Shown: positions 14,633 through 23,864 of the stretch, in pieces
How positions within the stretch are numbered: position 1 is the first letter of the stretch
How the letters are laid out: every line of letters starts with the position of its first letter
NCBI GenBank assembly: GCA_965248685.1
Contig: CBDFKC010000002.1
Location: forward strand, 744,001 to 808,000
Length of the DNA stretch: 64,000 nucleotides
Reading direction: 5' to 3'
From: VYFG01 sp965248685
GTDB lineage: Bacteria; Pseudomonadota; Gammaproteobacteria; Arenicellales; Poriferihabitantaceae
Program-made: the position numbers and the translations under genes
Notes under the pieces: generated by a model
Seen by the model: only the letters and a program-made list of their open reading frames with translations
What the model was told of the DNA's origin: nothing
The model's database searches: none

Positions 14633-16173
14633 TGGAAGCTATGGGGTCCACGGATGTTTTCATGGCTTTGAGGAAGCCGTGTTTCCTGTTGAGGCGGATC
14701 ACTGATCAACTGATCCTGGTGACTTTGTAAGATCGACTTCACTTGTTTCAGCCGATAGAGTTTCTGCTGGTTGGCAATGGCACAAGCTTTATTCAATCGC
14801 ATGCCGGAATACTGTCTGGAGAGATTTAACAACCCCAGGCAAACACGGAATGCCTGTTCCTCGTGTTCCTTTTTATGGAATTGGACATGCACCCATTGTC
14901 GAACTTCGTCACCAATGTCCTGGGCCCAGTTCAGGATGCGGGCACTTGTCCATTTGTGTTGATATTGATGGGCCGGTGGCATGTGTTCTGGCACGGTGGT
15001 CACCCCAGGGTAGAACTTTCTAGGGTGACTGGCGACCCGACGATTGTGGAAGTAGAGCTCAATCAAATAGGCCTTGGCATGCAGGACGAGACGCTCTCCG
15101 ACCAGATGATGGGGGACCGAGTAGAGATGGTCCTGGTACTGAATGTGATAATCGATATTGACCCGTACGGTTTTGATATCGGTATATTCGTAAGGATGTT
15201 TAGGGAGGGGCTGTAAGGCGGGTTTGTCGATGGACTCGAACCATTGTTTCCGGGACCCCTTAAGTTGCTTGAAGGGTTTCTGGTTGGCCCATTCGAGCAA
15301 TCCTTTTATCGCTTGATTCAGTTCGGCCAGAGAGAAGAAGGTTTGATGGCGCAGTCGAGCGAGAATCCAGCGCTCGATGATTTGAACACCAACTTCCGCC
15401 TTAGCTTTGTCCTTGGGCTTATACGGACGTGCTGGCATGATCGCGGTACCATAATGGGCAGCGAGTTGCTGGTAGGCTGGATGAGCATCGGGGTCATAGC
15501 GACAGGCTTTACTAACACCACTTTTGAGGTTGTCCGGGACAATCAGTCGGGGCACCCCGCCGAAAAAGGTCAGGGCTCTGGCATGACTGCCTAACCAATC
15601 CGGGATGGTCTGCGACCAGGTTGCATCACAGTAGGTGTAATTGGAAGCGCCGAGTACCGCGACAAAGATCTGTGCAAATCGCACTTCACCGGTATCACCG
15701 TTAACAATGGGGACGGTTTGGCCAGCATAGTCAACAAACAGCTTATCCCCTGCTTTGTGGGTCTGGCGCATGGAGCGCTTTTGTTTGGCCTTCCAGTCCG
15801 TGTAGAGGAAGCAGAACTGGGAATAGCTGTAGCAGCGATTAGGGAATTGCTGGCAGTATTCTTCCCACAGGAGCTGTTTGGTCACACCCTTTCGGCGCAG
15901 TTCACGATGCACTTCCCGCCAGTCTGGTGATTCGAAGGCGGACGAGGATACGGTATCCGCCTGTGGGTAAAACAGCCGGGCGAGCTGTTGGTCATCCAGT
16001 TGATCGATGGCAGGCCAATCAATGGCAAGCACTGCGGCCTTGCTGACCACTTTTTGTGCCACGCCCAGGCTGATACGAAGGCTGGAATGGATCTGTCGCA
16101 GGGACAGATTAGCGCATAGTCGTAGACGCAGTATTTCTCTTAGTTGTCGCATTGAAACTCTCTTGGTAGGCAT
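14629..16173 (-). CDS. istA: IS21-family DDE transposase IstA
   Basis: A 514-residue transposase. The N-terminal helix-turn-helix (REILRLRLCANLSLRQIHSSL) should bind the terminal repeats. The DDE core follows, with D in KLFVDYAGQTVPI, D in RLIVPDNLKSGV and E in KDKAKAEVGVQIIERWI. The C-terminal half with YSVPHHLVGERL is typical of IstA. The length is normal and both genes of the pair are intact, so the IS could be active. Confidence 0.93.
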   Translation of the reverse strand: MPTKRVSMRQLREILRLRLCANLSLRQIHSSLRISLGVAQKVVSKAAVLAIDWPAIDQLDDQQLARLFYPQADTVSSSAFESPDWREVHRELRRKGVTKQLLWEEYCQQFPNRCYSYSQFCFLYTDWKAKQKRSMRQTHKAGDKLFVDYAGQTVPIVNGDTGEVRFAQIFVAVLGASNYTYCDATWSQTIPDWLGSHARALTFFGGVPRLIVPDNLKSGVSKACRYDPDAHPAYQQLAAHYGTAIMPARPYKPKDKAKAEVGVQIIERWILARLRHQTFFSLAELNQAIKGLLEWANQKPFKQLKGSRKQWFESIDKPALQPLPKHPYEYTDIKTVRVNIDYHIQYQDHLYSVPHHLVGERLVLHAKAYLIELYFHNRRVASHPRKFYPGVTTVPEHMPPAHQYQHKWTSARILNWAQDIGDEVRQWVHVQFHKKEHEEQAFRVCLGLLNLSRQYSGMRLNKACAIANQQKLYRLKQVKSILQSHQDQLISDPPQQETRLPQSHENIRGPHSFH

Positions 16174-16270
16174 ATCGGCACCGTGTGAAAACGGCGCAGA
16201 TTAGCAGTTGAGATTCAATACGTTGGTCGGATTGGGCCACCGAGAATACTGATTCTGGACAATAGCCAAA

Positions 16271-16390
16271 AGTGTTCACGATCAGACCGGAATCAGTGTT
16301 CATGATCAATCAGAATCGGTGTTCACGATGCACCAGAATCACTGTTCACGTTCAACCAGAATGGGTGTTCACGTTCGTCCAGAATATGCA
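16271..16390. repeat. IS21 right-end repeat array
   Basis: Five near-identical copies of TGTTCACGATC/CCAGAAT-type units in 120 bp, in inverted orientation to the three at 13740-13811. Units differ mainly in the 2-3 bases between the two halves. This stretch also supplies artificial N-terminal codons to the open frame that continues into the primase-helicase. Confidence 0.85.
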
Positions 16391-18701
16391 ACATGAGAGG
16401 GGAAAACTGTTATCTCATAAAGCATCTCTTCAAAACTCACCACATACACAAGATACCCATTTCGAGCTAAGCAACGATCAAAAAGTATCTCTCTTTAAAT
16501 CATATCTCCGAGGGCGATCAGAGATATTTGCTCAGCGTTGGGAAAATAAGCAAGGAAAATCGGGCTACTCACCAGCTTGTAGCAATGAATGGGATCAAAA
16601 ACTCTGCAACAAACCTAAAACCAAATGCTCTGAATGTCCTAATCAAAGTTTTCTTCCTCTAACTGATAAAGAACTTTATTCACATTTAACTGGAAAACAA
16701 ATAATTGGCCTGTATCCATTAGATCGAGATAGTAACTGTAATGTTCTTGTCTTCGATTTTGACAAAGCCGATTGGAAAAAAGCAACAAAGGCACTTTGCT
16801 CTATTTGCGAAAGTTATACCGTCCCTCACATTGTCGAAATCTCAAGATCAGGTAATGGCACCCATTTATGGGTATTTTTTGAAGACAAGATTACTGCTAT
16901 GGATGCACGGAATTTTGGATTCCGGTTATTAGATCTCACCATGGAAACTTATCCCGATTTATCTTTCGAATCTTATGACCGAATATTTCCTAACCAGGAT
17001 ATCTTACCCACGAACGGTTTTGGAAATCTCATCGCACTCCCTCTTCAATACCAAGCTCGAAAGACTGGCGGCAGTATTTTTGTGGACAACGATCTTAACC
17101 CATATTCAAATCAATGGCAGGCGTTAGCAAATACAAAGAAATTGAGTCAGAATGAATTTTCCGACATTAATGCAACTTTACTCCAAGAATTAGGAAATCA
17201 AGATTTAGATGTTCCTCCATGGGAACAACACCTGGAAGCAGCAATCGAGTGCGATGATCCATTGTATCCTCTTCAAAATATTGTTATAGCAAATCGAATT
17301 TACTTTGAGTTAGTAAATCTTCCTACCAAAATTTCCGCACAAATCAAACGAATTGCAAGTTTTTCTAATCCTGAATTTTTCAAGAGGCAATCCATGCGGT
17401 TTTCTACTATAGGAACGCCGAGATATATCAGTTGTGCAAATATAGACCAAAACCATCTATCAGTTCCAAGGGGCTGTATGGATGAAATAATCGAACTGTT
17501 CGACAAATCTAAAATATCCTATCAATTCGATGACAAACGACAATCTGGAGTTCCCCTAGAGAAAATTGAGTTTCTTGGAAAGCTCAAATCTAACCAGAAA
17601 AAAGCAACAGAAACATTACTAATGCACGATACTGGAATATTGCATGCACCAACAGCATTCGGCAAAACTATTGCAGCTATCTCGATAATCGCTAGTCGGA
17701 AGGTTAGCACCTTGATATTAGTCCACAGTAAGGTTTTACTTGACCAATGGACAGAACGCCTACGCGCATTCATTCAGGGCGCTGAAGTGGGCTTTATAGG
17801 CGGCGGTAAGAATCGTCCTACTCTACAAATAGATGTAGCAACTTATCAAAGTCTGGTTGATAAACAAACTAATACAGTATTAGGCACAGTTCACAACTAT
17901 GGTCAGATTATTATCGATGAGTGCCATCACCTTGCTGCCCCCAGATATGAATTGGTACTGAACGAGATTCACGCCAAATATACCTTGGGTCTCACTGCTA
18001 CACCAAACCGTAGAGATGGTCACCAAAAGATCATGATCATGCAATCAGGCCCGGTAAGATGTAAAGTGAAATCTCAAGGAGGTAAAAGCTTCATTCAGAT
18101 CGTAAACAAAGTAGAGATTACTGATCACCCCCCAATAGAATTAACTGACAAACAAATCAGACCGCATATTTCTCTAGTATACGAATGGTTATCCAATTCT
18201 TCAGAAAGAAACCAAAGAATTACTAATGACATCGCTGCTGAAATTAGAAATGGGGCTTGCTGTCTTGTATTAACGGAACGACGCAATCATGCGGAGATTC
18301 TTCATGAGTTGTTATCGAAACATACGATATCAGTTTTAATACATGGTGGAATGAAAAGAGAAGAAAGAATTGCATCTTATGAATCGATTAACGATGCTGA
18401 AGTAATTGTGGCCACCGGGAAATACATTGGAGAAGGTTTTGATTTCAACAAGCTCGATACACTTTTTTTAGCGCTTCCGATTTCATGGAGTGGCCTGCTA
18501 TCACAGTATGTAGGTCGCATACACCGAATTCATGATAAAAAACAAATCGTCAAAGTTTACGACTACGTCGATGTTAAACTTCCGATGCTGGAAAGAATGT
18601 TTAAAAAACGGGCGAAAGGATACAAGGCTCTAGGTTACTCATTCCCCCTATATTCCCCCATTTTTGAGTCCGACCAAAATCAACGAGAGGTAAGCCATTG
18701 A
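16386..18701 (+). CDS. AEP primase - SF2 helicase protein (TOTE-type), 5' end replaced by IS DNA
   Basis: About 771 residues from the ATG at 16386 inside the IS end; the open frame reaches back to ATG 16272 through IS repeats. A cysteine cluster (CSNEW-LC-KC-CPNQ) precedes an archaeo-eukaryotic-type primase core with LVFDFDKADW (catalytic D-x-D), SRSGNGTHLW (S-x-H motif) and FGNLIALPLQ. The second half is an SF2 helicase: TAFGKT (Walker A), IIIDECHHL (DExH), LGLTATPNRRDG (motif III) and QYVGRIHRIH (motif VI). This primase-helicase pairing is known from TOTE conflict systems and mobile elements. The native start is at 13680. Whether the IS-borne ATG gives a working protein is unknown; it restores the frame one codon before the native CAT-GAG. 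Confidence 0.8.
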   Translation: MQHERGKLLSHKASLQNSPHTQDTHFELSNDQKVSLFKSYLRGRSEIFAQRWENKQGKSGYSPACSNEWDQKLCNKPKTKCSECPNQSFLPLTDKELYSHLTGKQIIGLYPLDRDSNCNVLVFDFDKADWKKATKALCSICESYTVPHIVEISRSGNGTHLWVFFEDKITAMDARNFGFRLLDLTMETYPDLSFESYDRIFPNQDILPTNGFGNLIALPLQYQARKTGGSIFVDNDLNPYSNQWQALANTKKLSQNEFSDINATLLQELGNQDLDVPPWEQHLEAAIECDDPLYPLQNIVIANRIYFELVNLPTKISAQIKRIASFSNPEFFKRQSMRFSTIGTPRYISCANIDQNHLSVPRGCMDEIIELFDKSKISYQFDDKRQSGVPLEKIEFLGKLKSNQKKATETLLMHDTGILHAPTAFGKTIAAISIIASRKVSTLILVHSKVLLDQWTERLRAFIQGAEVGFIGGGKNRPTLQIDVATYQSLVDKQTNTVLGTVHNYGQIIIDECHHLAAPRYELVLNEIHAKYTLGLTATPNRRDGHQKIMIMQSGPVRCKVKSQGGKSFIQIVNKVEITDHPPIELTDKQIRPHISLVYEWLSNSSERNQRITNDIAAEIRNGACCLVLTERRNHAEILHELLSKHTISVLIHGGMKREERIASYESINDAEVIVATGKYIGEGFDFNKLDTLFLALPISWSGLLSQYVGRIHRIHDKKQIVKVYDYVDVKLPMLERMFKKRAKGYKALGYSFPLYSPIFESDQNQREVSH
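16391..16397. repeat. Target-site duplication, right copy
   Basis: ACATGAG, identical to 13733-13739, directly after the TGCA end of the IS. Confidence 0.75.
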
Positions 18702-18707
18702 TAATAC

Positions 18708-18784
<77 letters not shown>

Positions 18785-18888
18785 AATTCTGAAATATCAG
18801 AAACTGATATTGATAATCAAATACTTACGAATACAACATAATACAACAGGTATAAACTGATTTACCTGTATAAATGGCGGGCCGGATT

Positions 18889-19266
18889 CTAACTCAAGAT
18901 ATCGTTGACTTCATTGAGTTCTGCAATTAATTGTAAAATTAATTGCGAACCTTTCTTGTCAATTCCCGAAGGGCTAACAGGGACACCTTCAGATTCCACC
19001 TGTTCCAGTCGAACCCGGGCACCACTGATAGTAAAACCCTCGACGTATAACAGCTTTCGAATCTGTCGGATTAATTTAACTTCGTGGCGCTGGTAATAGC
19101 GACGGTTACCTCGTCTCTTAACCGGTTTGAGTTGTGGAAATTCTTGCTCCCAGTAGCGCAGTACATGGGGTTTTACTACGCAAAGTTTACTTACTTCACC
19201 TATTGTGAAATAGCGCTTACTCGGGATCGGGGGAAGTTCAAATCCTGCAGGGTCAAGCATTGTCAT
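18889..19266 (-). CDS. MerR-family regulator downstream of ihfA
   Basis: A 125-residue protein. A winged helix of MerR type is clear: RYFTIGEVSKLCVVKPHVLRYWEQEFPQL, then RGNRRYYQRHEVKLIRQIRKLLY. The C-terminal effector part is short and has no cysteine metal site. This is the small MerR-like gene that follows ihfA in many gammaproteobacteria, where its target is unknown. Its ATG shares one base with the ihfA stop (TGATG), so it is translationally coupled and co-expressed with IHF and pheT. Confidence 0.88.
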   Translation of the reverse strand: MTMLDPAGFELPPIPSKRYFTIGEVSKLCVVKPHVLRYWEQEFPQLKPVKRRGNRRYYQRHEVKLIRQIRKLLYVEGFTISGARVRLEQVESEGVPVSPSGIDKKGSQLILQLIAELNEVNDILS

Positions 19267-19586
19267 CAGCTTTTCCTGCCAAGTCTTTGGGTCAATTCAA
19301 ATGAATTATTCACTACACTGTGTTTTAATTTCTGGCTTGATCTAAATGTCACTACACGGCGTGCAGAGATCGCGACTTCCTCACCAGTTTTGGGATTTCT
19401 TCCCGGTCGAGAAGTTTTATCACGCAATGTAAAACTTCCAAACCCAGACAATTTCACCGCGGTGCCTTGCTCAAGTGATTGTCTAATTTTTTCAAAAAAG
19501 AGTTCTACAAAATCTTTGGCTTCCCTTTTATTCAGTCCTACTTCGTCGAATAATGTATTGCCTAAATCTGCTTTAGTTATTGTCAT
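19266..19586 (-). CDS. ihfA: Integration host factor subunit alpha
   Basis: A 106-residue DNA-bending protein that acts as a heterodimer with IHF-beta. The sequence begins MTITKADLGNTLFDEVGLN and has VKLSGFGSFTLRDK and the arm motif RPGRNPKTGEEVAISARRVV with the intercalating proline. Length and order match IHF-alpha. The pheT-ihfA-merR order is standard; 27 bp separate it from pheT. Confidence 0.96.
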   Translation of the reverse strand: MTITKADLGNTLFDEVGLNKREAKDFVELFFEKIRQSLEQGTAVKLSGFGSFTLRDKTSRPGRNPKTGEEVAISARRVVTFRSSQKLKHSVVNNSFELTQRLGRKS

Positions 19587-19613
19587 GGAGACTTTCTCTT
19601 TCGATTCAGTTTT

Positions 19614-21998
19614 TTAGGTCCGCAATACTGCTCCAACACCTTGTTGCAGTGCCTTTATTATATTGTTGGTAATTGACTCAATTTCGCTGGCCTTAAGATT
19701 GCTTGATTCTGACTGGAAGGTCAAGCTGAAAGCAAAACTTTTCTTATTATTTTCAATCCGTTCTCCCATATATATGTCAAACAGTTCAACTCTTTTCAGA
19801 TGTTCTCCGGCGTTTTGGTTGACAATTTCAAGTAGTTCCTGGGCGGTTACCTGTCGCTCTACGACGACGGCGAGATCCCGTTGAACACCTGGGAAACGGG
19901 ATATAGGACTGAACCCTGGGAGTCGGGAATTGGTTAATTCCGCCAGGTCGAGCTCGAACAAGAATACGGCCGGATCGATATCAAGGGCTTTTTGCTTGAG
20001 AGGATGCAACTGCCCCAGATGGCCAATACCCTTGCCATTACAATGAACCTGGGCTGACCGTCCAGGGTGTAGCGATGGATGCTCAGATGCACTGAAATCT
20101 AGATTAACCGAAAGTCCACAAAGGGTTTCTACGTCACCTTTGATATCAAAAAAATCAACCGCCAAGGAGTCTGTACCCCATTGTTTAGGGTACAGAGGGC
20201 CGCATATTAATCCAGCAATTCGGGCAACCTCCTGCCGTTTCTTGCCTTTTTTATGAAACACATGGCCACTTTCGAATAGCCTGACCCGTGACTCCTGTCG
20301 GTTCAGGTTTCGTGATAGTGTGGTTAGCAGTCCTGGCCATAAACTCTGGCGCATTTCCGACATATTATCGGCAATTGGATTTGCCAACATGATACCCGGT
20401 TCGCTGCCGAGTAAACAACGCTGTAATTCGGGGTCAACAAAACTATAGCTGATTGCTTCGAAATACCCACGGCTGGTCAAAATCTGCTTTAGCTGATTCA
20501 AACTAACTCTGGTTTCGCCTCTGGCGCCTTTCCTTGCAACTGATATAGGTAGCCTGGGCGGTACTTTGTCAAAACCATAACAACGGCCTACCTCTTCAAC
20601 CAGATCATGCTGACCGGCAATATCAAATCGCCAGGCAGGCGGAGTTACCTTGAGTTTCTTCCCGCTGGATTCGACTTTCATTCCCAGTTTTCGCAGTATC
20701 GATGCCGTGGTTTGTCCCGGAATTTTGATACCGAGAATTCGTTGAATTTCAGTTTTTTCGAATGCGATGGAGCGGGCACGAGGCAGGTGCTTGGGATTGA
20801 CCGCATGACAGATAGGCCCTGGCTCTCCCCCAGCTATTTCCAGTAATAACGCGGTGGCCCGCTCTACCGCTGCTATTTGTCCGTTAGGGTTTACCCCTCT
20901 TTCAAATCGATGCGATGCGTCAGTATGCATGCCAAACTTTCGCGCTTTGCCAATGATCTCACTTGGGGCGAAAAATGCTGCCTCAAAAAATATATTACAG
21001 GTTTTTTCAGATATGGCGGTACTGTCAGAGCCCATAATTCCTGCCAGGCCAACAGCCTTCTTGTCGTCGGCAATAACCAGATTTTCCGGTTTGAGTGAAA
21101 TAACATTGCCATCGAGCAATTTTGTTTTCTCCCGTTTTTTTGCTCTTCGAACATGGATATCACCCGACAGTTTTTCAAGATCATAGGCATGCATAGGTTG
21201 CCCTCTCTCAAGCATCACAAAGTTCGTAATATCAACCACGGGATTAATACTCCGCAGATCGCTCCGACGTAAGCGCTCGACCATCCAATCCGGGGTTCGA
21301 GCATTCATATCGATATTCAAAACCACCCTACCGGCAAATCTTGAGCAGGCATCCGGCTCCAGTAAGTCAATCGATAGCTTTTGCTTATGAGCCGACTTTA
21401 CCGGTGGCGGATCAATCTGGCGTAGCGCACTGCCGGTTAAAGCAGATACTTCTCTGGCGATTCCCTGCACAGATAAACAATCACCGCGGTTTGGGGTTAA
21501 ATCAATTTCAATAACAACGTCGTCAAGCCCAAGATATTCGGCGAGGCTCTGTCCAATTTGGGCGTCGGAATCCAAAATCATAAGCCCGTCAGATTCGGTC
21601 CCGAGTCCAAGTTCTATTGGGGAGCACAACATTCCTTCGGACCCAACTCCTCGGATGGTTGATTTCTTGATAACAATTTCCGGTAATCGGGCTCCAACCA
21701 ATGCGACTGGAACTTTTGCACCCTGATTGGCATTAGGTGCACCACAGACAATATTCAATAGCTTGCGGCGCCCGATATTTACTTGACAAACTCGCAGACG
21801 ATCAGCGTCTGGATGGGGGCTCGCCTCCATTATTTCACCAATCACCAGACGTTTTCTGTTAGCACCGGATAAATCGATTGGACTGGCGGGGGCAAACCCC
21901 TCCACTTCCAGGCCGGCTAGAGTTAATCGTTCGGCCAACTCTGAAGAGCCCAACTCAGGATCGGTAAATTGTCTTATCCAGGATTCGCTAACCAGCAT
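19614..21998 (-). CDS. pheT: Phenylalanyl-tRNA synthetase beta subunit
   Basis: A 794-residue subunit of the alpha2-beta2 enzyme that charges tRNA-Phe. The N-terminal EMAP-like tRNA-binding domain (IGEIMEASPHPDADRLRVCQVN), the B3/B4 editing domain (RSINPVVDITNFVMLERGQPMH in part), the B5 domain and the C-terminal anticodon-binding FDX-ACB domain (SRFPGVQRDLAVVVERQ) are all in order. The length is typical. It starts at ATG 21998, 61 bp after pheS, and is followed by ihfA. Confidence 0.97.
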   Translation of the reverse strand: MLVSESWIRQFTDPELGSSELAERLTLAGLEVEGFAPASPIDLSGANRKRLVIGEIMEASPHPDADRLRVCQVNIGRRKLLNIVCGAPNANQGAKVPVALVGARLPEIVIKKSTIRGVGSEGMLCSPIELGLGTESDGLMILDSDAQIGQSLAEYLGLDDVVIEIDLTPNRGDCLSVQGIAREVSALTGSALRQIDPPPVKSAHKQKLSIDLLEPDACSRFAGRVVLNIDMNARTPDWMVERLRRSDLRSINPVVDITNFVMLERGQPMHAYDLEKLSGDIHVRRAKKREKTKLLDGNVISLKPENLVIADDKKAVGLAGIMGSDSTAISEKTCNIFFEAAFFAPSEIIGKARKFGMHTDASHRFERGVNPNGQIAAVERATALLLEIAGGEPGPICHAVNPKHLPRARSIAFEKTEIQRILGIKIPGQTTASILRKLGMKVESSGKKLKVTPPAWRFDIAGQHDLVEEVGRCYGFDKVPPRLPISVARKGARGETRVSLNQLKQILTSRGYFEAISYSFVDPELQRCLLGSEPGIMLANPIADNMSEMRQSLWPGLLTTLSRNLNRQESRVRLFESGHVFHKKGKKRQEVARIAGLICGPLYPKQWGTDSLAVDFFDIKGDVETLCGLSVNLDFSASEHPSLHPGRSAQVHCNGKGIGHLGQLHPLKQKALDIDPAVFLFELDLAELTNSRLPGFSPISRFPGVQRDLAVVVERQVTAQELLEIVNQNAGEHLKRVELFDIYMGERIENNKKSFAFSLTFQSESSNLKASEIESITNNIIKALQQGVGAVLRT

Positions 21999-22059
21999 CG
22001 TATAAGTTTGGTATTACAGTATTAATAAGCTTTGGGTCGAAAGGCATGCCGTATGCGGT

Positions 22060-23100
22060 TTAGAATTGACGTAGGAAGTCCAGATCATTGTCAAAGTACA
22101 GTCGCAGGTCATTTACCCCATATCGCAACATAGACAATCGTTCAACACCCAGTCCGAAGGCATATCCGCTAAATTTTTGAGGGTCGATTCCGCCATGACG
22201 AAACACTTCGGGATGCACCATGCCGCAACCGAGGACCTCAATCCAACCTGTTTGCTTGCAGACTCTACATCCATCCCCATCGCAAAAAACACAGGCAATG
22301 TCTACTTCAGCTGATGGTTCAGTGAAAGGGAAATAGGATGGTCGAAATCTTACGCCAAGGTTTTTTTCAAAAAACTCCTCGACAAAGTAAATCAGGATTC
22401 CCTTTAGGTCAGCGAAAGTAATGTTGGTGTCAACGGCAAGTCCCTCTAGCTGATGGAACATTGGAGTATGGGTTACATCGGAATCACACCTATAGACTTT
22501 ACCGGGCGCAATAACCCTAATCGGCGGCGTATGATTGTGCATATGGCGAATTTGAACCGGAGAGGTATGGGTCCGTAATACCGTGTGCGGATCGACATAA
22601 AACGTGTCATGCATAGCCCTGGCCGGATGATCGGAAGGAATATTCAGCGCTTCGAAATTGTAGTAGTCATCTTCAATTTCCGGTCCAGAAGCCACATCAA
22701 AACCCAATTGGGTGAAGATTCCCTCCATTTTATCTAATGTACGGGAAATGGGATGATTGCGGCCGCGATCCTGAGTTCTTCCTGGCTGGGTTACATCGAC
22801 TTTTTGGGATGACAGTTGACGGCTAAGCTCCAGTTGTTCCAATTGCTGATGACGCTGGTCGATGGCGTTCTGAATTTGTCCCTTGAGTTCATTAACCCGC
22901 TTTCCAATGGATTTTTTTTGTTCGTGTGACAGGCTACCAATGGTTTTTAGCTGAGCAGTAATCTCACCTTTCTTACCCAGGTAGTGGACTCTTAGTGATT
23001 CAAGTACGTTGAGAGAATCCGCGCCTGCGACTTGTGCATTTGCCGCCGCTGCCAGTTGTTCCAGGGTCCGCTGTTCAACTGATGGGGAAGTTACACTCAT
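22060..23100 (-). CDS. pheS: Phenylalanyl-tRNA synthetase alpha subunit
   Basis: A 346-residue class II synthetase subunit holding the active site. An N-terminal coiled coil is followed by GPEIEDDYYNFEALNIP, HPARAMHDTFYV, LRTHTSPVQIR (motif 2 region), and the C-terminal FGLGVERLSMLRYGVNDLR (motif 3). There is also a cysteine-rich VFCDGDGCRVCKQTGW loop before the C-terminal motif. It lies between a hairpin terminator (23185-23214) and pheT, so expression of pheST may be attenuated. Confidence 0.97.
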   Translation of the reverse strand: MSVTSPSVEQRTLEQLAAAANAQVAGADSLNVLESLRVHYLGKKGEITAQLKTIGSLSHEQKKSIGKRVNELKGQIQNAIDQRHQQLEQLELSRQLSSQKVDVTQPGRTQDRGRNHPISRTLDKMEGIFTQLGFDVASGPEIEDDYYNFEALNIPSDHPARAMHDTFYVDPHTVLRTHTSPVQIRHMHNHTPPIRVIAPGKVYRCDSDVTHTPMFHQLEGLAVDTNITFADLKGILIYFVEEFFEKNLGVRFRPSYFPFTEPSAEVDIACVFCDGDGCRVCKQTGWIEVLGCGMVHPEVFRHGGIDPQKFSGYAFGLGVERLSMLRYGVNDLRLYFDNDLDFLRQF

Positions 23101-23184
23101 ATCCTATAAAATAAACACATTCGCATTGATTGACCGTTGAAACCAGGACGACTCGATTTGGTCGAACTGGTAAAGAATATTGAA

Positions 23185-23214
23185 TTAAAAAAGGGAAAGA
23201 CAATTCTTTCCCTT
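23185..23214 (-). terminator. Hairpin terminator or attenuator before pheS
   Basis: On the minus strand AAGGGAAAGA-ATTG-TCTTTCCCTT is a perfect 10-bp stem followed by a T run, a strong intrinsic terminator. It lies between rplT (ends 23294) and pheS (starts 23100). Upstream, 23243-23255 and 23271-23283 form another inverted repeat (CAGGTG core), and a 12-codon frame from GTG 23280 (two Phe, two Tyr codons) stops in it. An attenuator like the pheM-controlled one of enterics is possible. Confidence 0.75.
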
Positions 23215-23293
23215 ATTATTCAGCAGATTATAGCAATTAACTCAGGTGAAATCTGCATACATTAAATAGGCAAATTCCACCTGGGGCGTTTAA

Positions 23294-23653
23294 TTACGCG
23301 GCCAGTGCCGCCTTCGCCTTCTCTGCCAGGGCAGTAAACGCTTCTTTGTCGTGAACCGCGAGATCTGCAAGGACTTTACGGTCCAGACTAATATCAGCTT
23401 TAACAAGGCCATCGATCATTCGACTGTAGCTGAGACCATTGTCTCGTGCAGCAGCATTAATTCTGACAATCCACAATGCACGAAACTGTCGTTTTCGCTG
23501 GCGTCGATCCCGATAGGCATATTGCCCGGCTTTATCGACAGCCTGCTTTGCGGTTTTGAATAGACGACTCCGGGCACCACTATAGCCCTTAGCCAGTTTT
23601 AAGACTTTCTTGTGTCGGGCTTTGGCCTGAACACCTCTTTTTACGCGTGGCAT
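23294..23653 (-). CDS. rplT: 50S ribosomal protein L20
   Basis: A 119-residue protein from ATG 23653 (MPRVKRGVQAKARHKKVLK); GGAGAA lies upstream. It binds 23S rRNA early in 50S assembly. YRDRRQRKRQFRALWIVRINAA and YSRMIDGL are typical. The longer frame to 23713 overlaps rpmI and is not real. L20 is also the repressor of the rpmI-rplT transcript in enterics. Confidence 0.97.
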   Translation of the reverse strand: MPRVKRGVQAKARHKKVLKLAKGYSGARSRLFKTAKQAVDKAGQYAYRDRRQRKRQFRALWIVRINAAARDNGLSYSRMIDGLVKADISLDRKVLADLAVHDKEAFTALAEKAKAALAA

Positions 23654-23666
23654 ATCTGTTCTCCGA

Positions 23667-23864
23667 TTAGCTGTAGGGTAGCATCTGTTTAACAGATGCT
23701 TGATCTGATGCATGAATCAACGCACTACTGCGCAAATGTCTCTTACGCTTGGTCGACTTCTTGGTCAGGATATGACGCAGATGCGATTGAGATCGCTTGA
23801 ACTTGCCAGAGGCAGTTCGCTTGAAGCGCTTTGCAGCGCCTCGATTGGTTTTCAACTTAGGCAT
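23667..23864 (-). CDS. rpmI: 50S ribosomal protein L35
   Basis: A 65-residue basic protein, start ATG 23864 (MPKLKTNRGAAKRFKRTASG), with GGAG 6 nt upstream. HLRHILTKKSTKRKRHLR is typical of L35. It lies 13 bp before rplT. The 290-bp gap to infC carries an inverted repeat (GCAGT/ACTGC, 23922-23941) that could be part of the leader. Confidence 0.96.
   Translation of the reverse strand: MPKLKTNRGAAKRFKRTASGKFKRSQSHLRHILTKKSTKRKRHLRSSALIHASDQASVKQMLPYS

Larger units (their letters stand above)
13740..16390 (-). mobile_element. IS21-family insertion sequence, complete
   Basis: A 2.65-kb element with ends TGCGTATTCTGG and CCAGAATATGCA, giving the TG...CA termini of the family. Both ends carry arrays of a roughly 21-bp motif (ATTCTGG-N-GATCGTGAACA): three copies at the left (13740-13811) and five at the right (16271-16390), with one more at 13850-13865 next to the istB stop. 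These are expected transposase-binding sites. It holds istA and istB on the minus strand with an ATGA overlap. Both genes look intact, and the 7-8 bp target duplication is perfect, so the insertion may be recent. Confidence 0.92.

Noticed and set aside
16272..16385. Native N-terminus of the primase-helicase at ATG 16272
   Set aside because: These codons lie in IS terminal repeats; the rebuilt gene without the IS has a different, coiled-coil start at 13680.
16271..16390. Regularly spaced short repeats that could suggest a CRISPR array
   Set aside because: The units are about 21 bp with only 2-3 variable bases between halves, sit exactly at an IS end and match inverted copies at the other end; they are transposase sites.
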